Source: Actinomycetospora termitidis (GTDB lineage Bacteria > Actinomycetota > Actinomycetes > Mycobacteriales > Pseudonocardiaceae). From it: a stretch of 64,000 nt of DNA. The notes under the pieces were generated by a model that was given only the letters and a program-made list of their open reading frames with translations, searched no databases and had not been told where the DNA came from. The stretch spans positions 1,240,001 through 1,304,000 of the forward strand of contig NZ_JASVWF010000001.1 of NCBI RefSeq assembly GCF_030286555.1, given 5' to 3'. Shown piece by piece: positions 39,338-47,640 of this stretch (position 1 is its first letter; each line of letters opens with the position of its first letter). A program made the translations under genes and the position numbers.

Positions 39338-42078
39338 CGACCGTCGACGGCGCCGCGCTGGACGCCGAGCCCCGCCCCGGCCAGTGCCTGCGCACGTTCC
39401 TGCGCGAGCACGGCCACCACGCGGTGAAGAAGGGCTGCGACGCCGGCGACTGCGGGGCCTGCACGGTGCTGGTCGACGGCACCCCCGTGCACTCCTGCCT
39501 GTACCCCGCGATCCGCGCGGCAGGGGCGACCGTGACGACGGCGGCCGGGCTCGACGAGGGTCCCGACGATCCCCGGCCCCGCTTCGCGGCGGCGGCGGGC
39601 TTCCAGTGCGGGTTCTGCACGCCCGGGATGGTCACGACGGCCGCCGCGTTCGCCGACCGGCTCGCGGAGCCCGGGCAGCGCGCCCGCACCCTGCAGGGCA
39701 ACCTCTGCCGCTGCACCGGCTACCGCGCGATCGCCGACGCGCTGGACGGGACACGGGCGGTCGAGGAGGGCGGCGTCGGTGCGTCCGTGCCCGCGCCCGC
39801 CACGGACCGCGTCGTCCGGGGCGCCGAGCCGTACACCCTCGACGGGGACCCGCCGTCGGGCACGGCCCACCTCGTCGTCGTGCGCAGCCCGCACGCCCAC
39901 GCCCGGATCACCGCGATCGACACCGCCGCCGCGCTCGCGGTGCCCGGCGTGCTCGCGGTGCTCACGCACGAGAACACGCCGGCCACGCTCCACTCCACCG
40001 CCCGCCACGAGAGCCGGCTGGACGATCCCGACGATACGCGGGTCCTCGACGACGTCGTGCGGTTCCACGGGCAGCGGGTGGCCGCCGTGGTCGGCGACGA
40101 CCTCGCGGCCGCGGAGGCCGGGGCGCGGGCCGTCGTGGTCACCTACGAGCCGCGGCCGCCGGTGCTCGACGTGGAGACGGCACGCGCGGGGCCGCCGATC
40201 CACGGGGAGAAGCTCGCGAGCCGCATCGCCGACCCCGCGCGCAACGTCGTCGCGGCGCTGCACCAGGGCGTCGGGGACGTCGCGGCCGGGGTCGAGGAGG
40301 CGCGGCGCTCCGGAGGTGCGGTGGTGACGGGCACGTGGCGCACCGGGCGGGTGTCGCCCGCGTCGCTGGAGACCCACGGCAGCCGCGCGTGGGTCGAGGA
40401 GGACGGCAGGCTCGTCGTCCGGACCTCGTCGCAGGTGCCGTTCCTGGTCCGGGACGAGCTCGCACGGCTGCTCGACCGGCCGCCCGGGTCGGTCCGGGTG
40501 CACACCGCGCGGGTCGGCGGCGGCTTCGGGTCGAAGCAGGAGCTGCTCACCGAGGACCTCACGGCCCTCGCCGCCCTCGTCACCGGCCGCCCGGTGCAGT
40601 GGGAGCTCACGCGCACCGAGTCGCTCACCGCCACGCCCACCCGGCACCCGATGCGCGTGACGGTGACCGCCGCGGCGCGGCCGGACGGCTCGCTGACCGC
40701 CCTCGGCATCGACGTGCTCTCCGACGCGGGCGCGTACGGCAACCACTCGCCCGGCGTGATGTTCCACGGCTGCCACGAGTCGATGGCGCTCTACCGGTGC
40801 GCGAACAAGCGGGTCGACGCGGAGGCGGTCTACACCACCACCCCGCCCTCCGGGGCGTTCCGCGGCTACGGCCTGGGCCAGGTGCAGTTCGCGATCGAGG
40901 GCGCGCTCGACGACCTCGCCCGCGAGCTCGGCCTCGATCCCTTCGAGCTGCGTCGACGTATCGTCGTGCGGCCCGGGGACGACTTCGTCGCGAGCGCCGA
41001 CCCGGCCGAGCACCCCGACGACCTCGCCTTCGGCTCCGACGGGCTGCCGCAGTGCCTCGACCTCGCCCGCGAGGCCCTCGCCCGCGGTGGCGATCCCGCC
41101 CCGGACGGGCCGACGTGGCGGGTCGGGGAGGGGATGGCATCGACCATGATCGCGACGATCCCGCCGCGCGGGCACCGCGCGGAGGCGGGCGTCGTCCTCG
41201 ACGGCGGGCGCTACCGGGTCCGTGTGGGGACGGCGGAGTTCGGCAACGGCACGGCGACGGTGCACGCCCAGATCGCCGCGACCGCGCTCGGCGCCCGCAC
41301 CGACCAGGTGGACCTGCACGGCGGCGACACCGACGCCGTCGCCGTGGACACCGGCGCCTTCGGCTCCACCGGCACCGTGGTCGCCGGGACGGCCGTCGCC
41401 CGTGCGGCCGAGGCGCTCGCCGCCGAACTGCGTGGCAAGGCGGCGGCGCGGCTCGGGGTCGGCGCGGCGGAGTGCGTGCTGGGCCCGGACGGGGTGAGCA
41501 CCGCGGACGGTCGGACGGTCGCGTTGGGGGAGCTGTCCGGGGCGCGCGGCGAGGGCGCGCACGGCGGGTCACCGCGATCGGTGGCCTTCAACGTGCACGC
41601 GGTGCGCGTCGCCGTGGACACCGCGACCGGGGAGGTCCGGATCCTGCGCTCGGTGCACGCGGCCGACGCCGGCGTCGTCGTGAACCCGCAGCAGTGCCGG
41701 GGGCAGGTCGAGGGCGGGGTCGCGCAGGGGATCGGCACGGCGCTGTACGAGGAGATCCGGCTCGACGACGCGGGCCGGGTGACCACCCGCGTCCTGCGGG
41801 ACTACCACCTGCCCCAGTTCGCCGACGTGCCCCGCACCGAGGTGCTCTTCGCCGACACCGTCGACGCCCTCGGCCCGTTCGGGGCGAAGTCGATGAGCGA
41901 GTCGCCCTACAACCCCGTGGCCCCCGCGATCGCGAACGCGATCCGGGACGCGACCGGGGTCCGGCCGCGCCGGCTCCCGATGACCCGCGACCGGGTCTGG
42001 GCCCTGTGCCGGGAGGCGGGCGACGATGTCACGTCCGTGCACGGCGGCCGAAACACGGGCGTCACGGAGGCTTCCTAG
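39334..42078 (+). CDS. Xanthine dehydrogenase, fused [2Fe-2S] and molybdopterin subunits
   Basis: The product is 914 aa. Residues ~1-150 are the small subunit: KKGCDAGDCGACTVLVDG holds the first 2Fe-2S cluster, and CGFCTPGMV with GNLCRCTGYRAI the second. Residues ~155-905 are the molybdopterin subunit: VGGGFGSKQEL, the active-site Arg in SGAFRGYGLGQVQF, and the catalytic Glu in GAKSMSESPYNPVAP. In most bacteria the small and large subunits are separate; here they are one chain while FAD remains separate. The ferredoxin N-terminus is shortened. It oxidises hypoxanthine and xanthine to urate for the uricase upstream. Confidence 0.92.
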   Translation: MTTVDGAALDAEPRPGQCLRTFLREHGHHAVKKGCDAGDCGACTVLVDGTPVHSCLYPAIRAAGATVTTAAGLDEGPDDPRPRFAAAAGFQCGFCTPGMVTTAAAFADRLAEPGQRARTLQGNLCRCTGYRAIADALDGTRAVEEGGVGASVPAPATDRVVRGAEPYTLDGDPPSGTAHLVVVRSPHAHARITAIDTAAALAVPGVLAVLTHENTPATLHSTARHESRLDDPDDTRVLDDVVRFHGQRVAAVVGDDLAAAEAGARAVVVTYEPRPPVLDVETARAGPPIHGEKLASRIADPARNVVAALHQGVGDVAAGVEEARRSGGAVVTGTWRTGRVSPASLETHGSRAWVEEDGRLVVRTSSQVPFLVRDELARLLDRPPGSVRVHTARVGGGFGSKQELLTEDLTALAALVTGRPVQWELTRTESLTATPTRHPMRVTVTAAARPDGSLTALGIDVLSDAGAYGNHSPGVMFHGCHESMALYRCANKRVDAEAVYTTTPPSGAFRGYGLGQVQFAIEGALDDLARELGLDPFELRRRIVVRPGDDFVASADPAEHPDDLAFGSDGLPQCLDLAREALARGGDPAPDGPTWRVGEGMASTMIATIPPRGHRAEAGVVLDGGRYRVRVGTAEFGNGTATVHAQIAATALGARTDQVDLHGGDTDAVAVDTGAFGSTGTVVAGTAVARAAEALAAELRGKAAARLGVGAAECVLGPDGVSTADGRTVALGELSGARGEGAHGGSPRSVAFNVHAVRVAVDTATGEVRILRSVHAADAGVVVNPQQCRGQVEGGVAQGIGTALYEEIRLDDAGRVTTRVLRDYHLPQFADVPRTEVLFADTVDALGPFGAKSMSESPYNPVAPAIANAIRDATGVRPRRLPMTRDRVWALCREAGDDVTSVHGGRNTGVTEAS

Positions 42079-42135
42079 GTTCCGTGCCGCGCCGTCCGGT
42101 TCCGGGCGGGCGATCCCCTTCGTCGAGGAGGCCCC

Positions 42136-43230
42136 GTGCCGAGCACCCCGGCCGCGTCCGTCATCGGACGCCGTTCCTTCCTGCGCTGGTCCGGTCTGGC
42201 CGCAGGAGCCGTCGGGGGCGCCACCCTGCTCGCCGCGTGCGGCGGCGGCTCGGACGCGGGCTCGGCGCCGGCGGCGCCGGGCTCGAACGCCTACGGCCGG
42301 GAGGCGATCCAGCTCTCGTGGATCAAGAACACCGAGTTCGCCGGGGAGTACATGGCCGACTCGCGGGGCTACTACCGCGAGGCCGGGTTCGAGGGGATCG
42401 ACCTGCTCGCCGGGGGGTCCGCCTCGACCGGGGTCGAGGCGAACCTCGTCTCCGGCAACTGCTGGGCCGGTCTGTCCGCGCCGGCGCTGACGGCTCCGGC
42501 GGTCCTCCAGGGCGCCCCGCTGAAGATCGTCGGCGCCACGTACCAGAAGAACCCCTTCTGCATCGTCTCCGGCGCGGGGAACCCGATCCCGGAGCCGCGC
42601 GCGATGATCGGGAAGCGCATCGGGGTGCAGGACTCGAACGACCAGGTGTGGAACGGGCTGCTGCGGGCCAACGGGATCGACCCCGCGCAGATCACCCGGG
42701 TCCCCGTCCAGTTCGACGCCGCCCCGCTGACGACCGGGGAGATCGACGGCTATCTCGCCTACATCACCAACGAGCCCAACTCGCTGACCCGCCGCGGCTT
42801 CCCCAACACCACGTTCCTGTTCGCGGACCACGGACTCCCGCTGGTCGCCGAGACCGTGACCGTGCTGCAGGAGACGATCGACAACGAGCGGGCGAAACTC
42901 AAGGCGTTCCTGCGCGCCGAGGTGCGCGGGTGGAACGACGCCGTCCGCGACATCCCGGGCGTGGCCCGGCTGACCGTCGAGACCTACGGCCGCGACCTCG
43001 GACTCGACATCCCCGGTCAGGTGAAGGAGGCGACCGACCAGAACGCGCTCGTCGTCACGGACGACACCCGGGCCAACGGACTGTTCACGATGACCGACGT
43101 CCTGGTGGAGGAGAACCTGCGGGCCCTCTCGCTCGCCGGCTCGACGATCGCGCGCGAGCAGCTGTTCGACCTCTCGCTGCTCACCGAGGTCTACGCCGAG
43201 GACCCGTCCCTGCGCGTGGCCCTGCCGTAG
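42136..43230 (+). CDS. ABC transporter substrate-binding lipoprotein (NMT1/THI5-like)
   Basis: The product is 364 aa. A twin-Arg motif (RRSFLRW) and lipobox LLAACG (Cys ~32) show Tat export and lipid anchoring. The mature part has the two-lobed SsuA/THI5 fold: [19 protein letters not shown] is the typical first segment. Family ligands are pyrimidines, sulfonates or nitrate. Placed after purine catabolic enzymes, its ligand is probably a purine, ureide or related base, by inference. It starts at GTG 42136 behind GAGGAGG; the ATPase gene starts 7 bp after its stop. Confidence 0.88.
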   Translation: MPSTPAASVIGRRSFLRWSGLAAGAVGGATLLAACGGGSDAGSAPAAPGSNAYGREAIQLSWIKNTEFAGEYMADSRGYYREAGFEGIDLLAGGSASTGVEANLVSGNCWAGLSAPALTAPAVLQGAPLKIVGATYQKNPFCIVSGAGNPIPEPRAMIGKRIGVQDSNDQVWNGLLRANGIDPAQITRVPVQFDAAPLTTGEIDGYLAYITNEPNSLTRRGFPNTTFLFADHGLPLVAETVTVLQETIDNERAKLKAFLRAEVRGWNDAVRDIPGVARLTVETYGRDLGLDIPGQVKEATDQNALVVTDDTRANGLFTMTDVLVEENLRALSLAGSTIAREQLFDLSLLTEVYAEDPSLRVALP

Positions 43231-43237
43231 CGCCGCC

Positions 43238-44044
43238 GTGAGTGCCGAGGCCACCGTGCCGCAGACCCCGACCGGGATCGACATCGCCGGGCTCACCAAG
43301 GAGTTCGGGCGCGGGCGCAAGGTCACCCGCGCCCTCGAGGAGGTCGACCTCCGCACCACCGACGGCTCGTTCCTGTCGCTGATCGGGCCGTCGGGCTGCG
43401 GGAAGTCGACCGTCCTGCGGGTCCTCGCCGGCCTGGAGGACCCCACGTCGGGCTCGGTGTCGGTCACCGGGCGCACCCCGGCCCAGCTGCGGACCTCGGG
43501 CGAGCTGGGCGTCGCCTTCCAGGACGCCGCGCTGCTGCCGTGGCGATCGGTGGAGTCGAACATCCGGCTGCCCCTGCAGGTCTCCGGGCGGGAGGCCAAC
43601 GACGGGCTGGTGCGCGAGCTCGTCGAGCTGGTCGGCCTCGGAGGGTTCGAGAAGGCGAAGCCCGCGCAGCTCTCCGGCGGGATGCGCCAGCGGGTGTCGA
43701 TCGCCCGCGCGCTGGTCCTGGAACCGACCGTGCTGCTGCTCGACGAGCCCTTCGGCGCCCTCGACGACATGACCCGCCAGCGGTTGAACCTCGAGCTGCA
43801 GCGCATCTGGACCGCCCGCCGTGCCACCACCCTCATGGTCACGCACGGCATCGCCGAGGCGGTGTTCCTCTCCGACGAGGTCGCGGTCATGAGTCCCCGG
43901 CCCGGACGCATCGTCGAGGTCGTGCCGATCGACCTCCCGCGGCCCCGGCAGCCGGAGATGATGCGTTCCCCGGAGTTCCACGCCCTCCACGACCGGCTCT
44001 CCGAGCTCATCTTCGGTCGGGTCCAGGCCGAGGTGGCCCGATGA
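43238..44044 (+). CDS. ABC transporter ATP-binding protein (SsuB/TauB type)
   Basis: The product is 268 aa. Walker [11 protein letters not shown]-loop [11 protein letters not shown], signature [15 protein letters not shown], Walker [12 protein letters not shown] and switch [10 protein letters not shown] are all intact. This is the subfamily that powers nitrate/sulfonate/pyrimidine importers, matching the binding protein upstream and the two permeases downstream. It ends with an ATGA overlap into the first permease gene. Confidence 0.94.
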   Translation: MSAEATVPQTPTGIDIAGLTKEFGRGRKVTRALEEVDLRTTDGSFLSLIGPSGCGKSTVLRVLAGLEDPTSGSVSVTGRTPAQLRTSGELGVAFQDAALLPWRSVESNIRLPLQVSGREANDGLVRELVELVGLGGFEKAKPAQLSGGMRQRVSIARALVLEPTVLLLDEPFGALDDMTRQRLNLELQRIWTARRATTLMVTHGIAEAVFLSDEVAVMSPRPGRIVEVVPIDLPRPRQPEMMRSPEFHALHDRLSELIFGRVQAEVAR

Positions 44045-44835
44045 CGGGTCACCGGCCGGCGTGGGTCGGCGGACTGGCCGGCGGGCTCGTGGTGATCGCC
44101 CTCTGGTGGGTCGCCGCGCTGGTGTTCTTCCCGCCACCGCCCGGGGCGCCCCCGGGCGCGGCCGGCGCGGTGCCCACCCCGCCGGAGATGCTCGCGGCGA
44201 TGGCCTCCGACGGCGCGGGGTTCTACGCCCCGAACGTCGCCGCCACCGCGTCGACGGCCCTCTCCGGGTTCCTCTGGGGCAATGGTCTGGCGATCCTGCT
44301 GGCGCTCCTCGTGGTCGCCCTGCCGTGGCTCGAGACACTGGTCCTGAACATCGCCGTGATCAGCTACTGCCTCCCGGTGGTGGCGGTCGGCCCGATCCTC
44401 GCCGTGGTCTTCGGCGGGCGGACCCCCTCGATCGCCCTCGCCGCGATCTTCTGTTTCTTCACCACCACCGTCGGCACCCTGCTCGGTCTGCGGTCCGCGG
44501 ACCGGGCGGCCATGGACGTGGTGACGGTCTTCGGTGGGGGGCGTCTGGACCGGATACGCCGGGTCCAGATCGTGTCGGCCGCACCCGCGGTGCTCGCGGC
44601 GCTGAAGATCGCCGCGCCCTCGGCGGTGCTGGGCGCGATCATCGGGGAGTACCTCGGTGGTCTCGACACCGGGCTGGGCGTGGCGATGACCCTCGCGCAG
44701 CAACAGCTCGACGCGCCGCGCACCTGGGGCATCGCCGTGGTGTGCGGGCTGGTCGCCGGCGCGGGCTACCTCGTGCTCGGGCTCGTCGAGCGGTTCGCGA
44801 CGCCCTGGTCGACCGGTCGGGAGGCCGTGTCGTGA
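44041..44835 (+). CDS. ABC transporter permease, first
   Basis: The product is 264 aa with about six membrane helices. The BPD-type coupling helix contains [30 protein letters not shown], the segment that contacts the ATPase (EAA-like loop). An N-terminal loop rich in Pro follows helix 1. It overlaps the ATPase gene (ATGA) and the second permease gene (GTGA), so four genes form one importer operon with heteromeric permeases. Confidence 0.92.
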   Translation: MTGHRPAWVGGLAGGLVVIALWWVAALVFFPPPPGAPPGAAGAVPTPPEMLAAMASDGAGFYAPNVAATASTALSGFLWGNGLAILLALLVVALPWLETLVLNIAVISYCLPVVAVGPILAVVFGGRTPSIALAAIFCFFTTTVGTLLGLRSADRAAMDVVTVFGGGRLDRIRRVQIVSAAPAVLAALKIAAPSAVLGAIIGEYLGGLDTGLGVAMTLAQQQLDAPRTWGIAVVCGLVAGAGYLVLGLVERFATPWSTGREAVS

Positions 44836-45695
44836 GCGCGCCGACCGACGACCGCCCGTCGGGCGGGCTCGCCCCCGGCGTCGCACCGGGTCGCTCCGGC
44901 GGCGGGTTCGCCCGCGAGGCGCTGGCCGCGGTCGCCCGCCGGCTCGCCCCGGTCGCGGTGTCCCTGGCCGTGATCCTCGTGCTCTGGACGGTCTTCCTCC
45001 AGGTGTTCGGGGTCCGGGCGCTCATCGGGAAGAACCCGTGGGACGTCCTCGAGTGGTTGTTCCTGCTCCCCGCCTCGGCGGCGAACCGCGCGCAGGTCCT
45101 CGGCGACCTCGGGGTGACGTTCGTCGACGCGGGCATCGGATACGTCGCCGGGCTGGTCGCCGCGGCGCTCGCGGCCTCGGTGTTCGTCCTCTCCCGCCCG
45201 CTGGAGCAGGCCCTCATGCCGATCGCGACGCTGCTGCGCTCGGTGCCGCTGGTCGCGATGACGCCGCTGATCGTGCTCGCCTTCGGGCGCGGCCTGACCG
45301 CGACCGGCGTGATCGGCGCGATCGTCGTGTTCTTCCCGGCGCTGGTGACGATGGTCTTCGGGCTGCGCTCGTCCTCGCCGTGGGCGATGGAGCTGGTGAC
45401 GGTGTACGGCGGCGGCCGGCTCTCCCGGCTGCGGCGCGTGATGCTGCCGTCGGCCGTCCCCGCCTTCTTCGCCGCCGCTCGCGTCGGGGTGCCGGCGGCG
45501 ATGGTGGGTGCCCTCATGGCCGAGTGGCTGGCCACCGGCCGCGGCAGCGGCACGCGGATGATCACGGCCGTGGCGGGCTTCCGCTACATCGAGATGTGGG
45601 CCGCCGTCACCGTCGTGACCGCGGCCTGCGTCGCGGTCTACGCCCTGGTCGGCATCATCGAGTCGCTGGTCGTGGCGCGGATGGGCCTCGACTGA
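44832..45695 (+). CDS. ABC transporter permease, second
   Basis: The product is 287 aa and shares the BPD permease fold. Its coupling loop is ELVTVYGGGRLSRLRRVMLPSAVPAFFAAA, very like the first permease. It has a polar N-terminus of ~30 residues and six helices, with the substrate-path segment LLRSVPLVAMTPLIVLAFGRG. The palindromic element C begins directly after its stop codon, probably ending the importer transcript. Confidence 0.92.
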   Translation: MSAPTDDRPSGGLAPGVAPGRSGGGFAREALAAVARRLAPVAVSLAVILVLWTVFLQVFGVRALIGKNPWDVLEWLFLLPASAANRAQVLGDLGVTFVDAGIGYVAGLVAAALAASVFVLSRPLEQALMPIATLLRSVPLVAMTPLIVLAFGRGLTATGVIGAIVVFFPALVTMVFGLRSSSPWAMELVTVYGGGRLSRLRRVMLPSAVPAFFAAARVGVPAAMVGALMAEWLATGRGSGTRMITAVAGFRYIEMWAAVTVVTAACVAVYALVGIIESLVVARMGLD

Positions 45696-45748
45696 CGAAC
45701 GAACGGCACCCTCGCAGCTTCTATGCGCGCGAGAGTGCCGTTCGTTCG
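45696..45748. repeat. Palindromic intergenic element, copy C
   Basis: The most regular copy: CGAACGAACGGCAC then CCTCGC pairs with GCGAGA and GTGCCGTTCGTTCG, i.e. 19 of 20 pairs, with loop AGCTTCTATGCGC. It begins at the base after the permease stop and ends 11 bp before the stop of the convergent oxidoreductase gene. Confidence 0.9.
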
Positions 45749-45759
45749 GATCACGAGGC

Positions 45760-46755
45760 TCAGGACGCCTCGACCTTCGGCATGATGTCGTTCTTGATCC
45801 GCTTCAGGTCGTCCAGCGTCTTCGAGACCGGGACGTCGACGAACGGCGGCCAGATGAGCGGCATCGTCAGGCCCGCCTCCTTGTAGGCCTTGAGCCGGTC
45901 GGTGAGCTGCTTCTCGGTGCCCACCAGCAGGTTCGACGCCACCCCGCCCGCGGTGCTCTGGTCGGTCTCCTCCTCGGTGATGACCGTCCAGATCATGCTG
46001 CAGATCTCGAGGTCCTTCGACCGCTTCGGGCTGCCGATCTCCTCGAACTGCTCGTCGATCGCGGTGAGCCACTTCGCGAGGCCCTCCGGCGAGTCCTGGA
46101 TGCCGATCCAGCCGTCCAGGTCGTACTTCGTGATGCGCCGGGCGGAGCGCAGCGGGTCCTTGAGGCCGCTCATGAAGATCGGCGGGCGCGGCTGCTGCAG
46201 CGGCTTCGCGCCGAACCCGCAACGGTCGAAGTCGGCGAACTCGCCGTGGTACTCGAACAGGTCGTTGCCCCAGACGCCCTGGAGGACCTCGATCGTCTCG
46301 CGGACGTGCTTGTGCCGCTTCGGGAAGATGTCCGTCGCGCTCGCGGCGGCGAACTCCTCGGGCATCCAGCCGGCGCCGAGGCCCACGTTGAGGCGCCCGC
46401 CGGAGAGGTGGTCGATGGTGGCCAGCTCCGCGGCGAGGACGCCCGGCGCGCGGAAGGGGGTGTCGATGATGCTCTGCCCGATGCGGACCTTCGACGTGCG
46501 GGCCGCCAGCCACGGGAGCAGCGGGTAGCCCTGGAACCACTGGCCGCGGGACTGCACCGGCAGGGCGTGCGGCAGGTTGTCCATCATCCCGAACGTGTGC
46601 TGGAGCTCCTCGCGGTCCGAGGCCTCCGGGACCACGATGCGGTCCAGCGTCCACACCGAGTCGAAGTCGAGCTCCTCGGCGAGGTCCGTGAGGTCCTCGA
46701 GCTCCTTGATCGTGACCTCGGTGCGGAAGTTCGGCAGGTACAGCGCGAGCTTCAT
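45760..46755 (-). CDS. LLM-class F420-dependent-type oxidoreductase
   Basis: The product is 331 aa from ATG 46755 (MKLALYLPNF), with AGGAGG upstream; the frame is open further, but this start fits the family. The luciferase-like TIM barrel is shown by LALYLPNFRTEVTIKELEDL, the segment HLSGGRLNVGLGAGWMPEEF and PRPPIFMSGLKDP. Members of this subfamily mostly use reduced F420 or FMN. It is convergent with the ABC operon and divergent from the regulator operon at 46951, which encodes CofG- and CofH-like proteins, so a deazaflavin link is suggestive. A palindrome lies in the divergent gap. Confidence 0.88.
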   Translation of the reverse strand: MKLALYLPNFRTEVTIKELEDLTDLAEELDFDSVWTLDRIVVPEASDREELQHTFGMMDNLPHALPVQSRGQWFQGYPLLPWLAARTSKVRIGQSIIDTPFRAPGVLAAELATIDHLSGGRLNVGLGAGWMPEEFAAASATDIFPKRHKHVRETIEVLQGVWGNDLFEYHGEFADFDRCGFGAKPLQQPRPPIFMSGLKDPLRSARRITKYDLDGWIGIQDSPEGLAKWLTAIDEQFEEIGSPKRSKDLEICSMIWTVITEEETDQSTAGGVASNLLVGTEKQLTDRLKAYKEAGLTMPLIWPPFVDVPVSKTLDDLKRIKNDIMPKVEAS

Positions 46756-46827
46756 GACGATGTTCCTCCTGCACGCCTCGACGGCGAGGGTCCGGGGCAG
46801 GTCCGCGTGACCGCCACCACTCGGAGT

Positions 46828-46842
46828 ATCACCCTGGGTGAT
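46828..46842. promoter_or_regulatory. Palindromic operator-like site
   Basis: ATCACCCTGGGTGAT is a perfect 7-bp inverted repeat about one central base, 73 bp upstream of the oxidoreductase start and 109 bp upstream of the response-regulator start. The shape suits a dimeric regulator such as TetR, MarR or MerR type. The protein that binds is unknown. Confidence 0.5.
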
Positions 46843-46868
46843 GCGCCTCACACGAGGGACAACGCTTT

Positions 46869-46886
46869 CTCAACGGTTCCTCAACG
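46869..46886 (+). promoter_or_regulatory. Direct repeat CTCAACG, possible response-regulator site
   Basis: CTCAACG occurs at 46869-46875 and again at 46880-46886, an 11-bp period typical of OmpR-family direct repeats. It lies 65-80 bp before the response regulator gene, so self-regulation is possible. Confidence 0.4.
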
Positions 46887-46950
46887 CGATCGGAGCCCTT
46901 GTCGCCCCGTGCCGCCCCCGGCACGATCACGAGCACGAGAGGGGGTCGCC

Positions 46951-47640
46951 GTGGACCCGAGCACCGGCCCGCGCGTGCTCGTCGTGGACGACGACGAGGC
47001 CGCCCGCACGGTCGCGTCGTGGCGGCTGGAGTCCGACGGGTTCGCCGTCGACCAGGCCGCCGACGGGGCCGCCGCGCTCGCGGCGATCGACGGCTCGTGC
47101 CCGGACCTCGTGGTCCTCGACCTCTCCATGCCCGGCATCGGGGGCCTCGACGTCCTGCGCCGCGTCCGCGCCACCCCGACCACCGAGAGCCTGCCCGTGA
47201 TCGTCCTGTCCGGGCGCAGCGGCGAGACCGACCGCATCGTCGGGCTCGACCTCGGCGCGGACGACTACCTGGTCAAGCCGTTCTCCCCGGGCGAGCTCGC
47301 CGCCCGCGTGCGCTCGGTGCTGCGCCGGGCCCGCCCCGCCGCACCCGTCGTCACCGGCGGGATCGAGCTCGACGTCCCGGCCCGCGAGGTCACCCTGGAC
47401 GGCGCCTCCGTCGAGCTCACGGCCCGCGAGTTCGACCTGCTGGCGTTCCTCGTCGGCCACCCCCGCCAGGTGTTCAGCCGGGCGCAGCTGCTCGCTCAGG
47501 TGTGGCGCAGCGAGGGCTGGCAAGGCGAGGCGACCGTCACCGAGCACGTCCACCGGCTGCGACACAAGCTGCGCCTCGACCCGGCCGACCGCCCGCGCAT
47601 CCGCACGGTGCGCGGCGTCGGCTACCAGCTCGACCCGTGA
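46951..47640 (+). CDS. OmpR-family response regulator
   Basis: The product is 229 aa. The receiver domain has acidic pocket DDDEAAR, phosphorylated Asp in LVVLDLSMPG and Lys in DYLVKPFSPGEL. A winged-helix DNA-binding domain follows (LTAREFDLLAFLVGHPRQVFSR to VTEHVHRLRHKL). It starts at GTG 46951 behind GAGGGGG. It is the first gene of a tightly overlapping run (regulator, kinase, cofG, cofH-like, monooxygenase). It overlaps the kinase gene by 4 bp. Confidence 0.93.
   Translation: MDPSTGPRVLVVDDDEAARTVASWRLESDGFAVDQAADGAAALAAIDGSCPDLVVLDLSMPGIGGLDVLRRVRATPTTESLPVIVLSGRSGETDRIVGLDLGADDYLVKPFSPGELAARVRSVLRRARPAAPVVTGGIELDVPAREVTLDGASVELTAREFDLLAFLVGHPRQVFSRAQLLAQVWRSEGWQGEATVTEHVHRLRHKLRLDPADRPRIRTVRGVGYQLDP

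Noticed and set aside
42136-45695. Reading the ABC importer as a thiamine-precursor transporter
   Set aside because: The fold matches THI5/NMT1, but that family has many ligands and no thiamine gene is nearby; the purine setting is a better, though unproven, guide.
45696-45748. Conserved peptide-like reading (NERHPRSFY) at several intergenic sites
   Set aside because: The shared peptide comes from translating the palindromic DNA element after different genes, not from a conserved protein tail.
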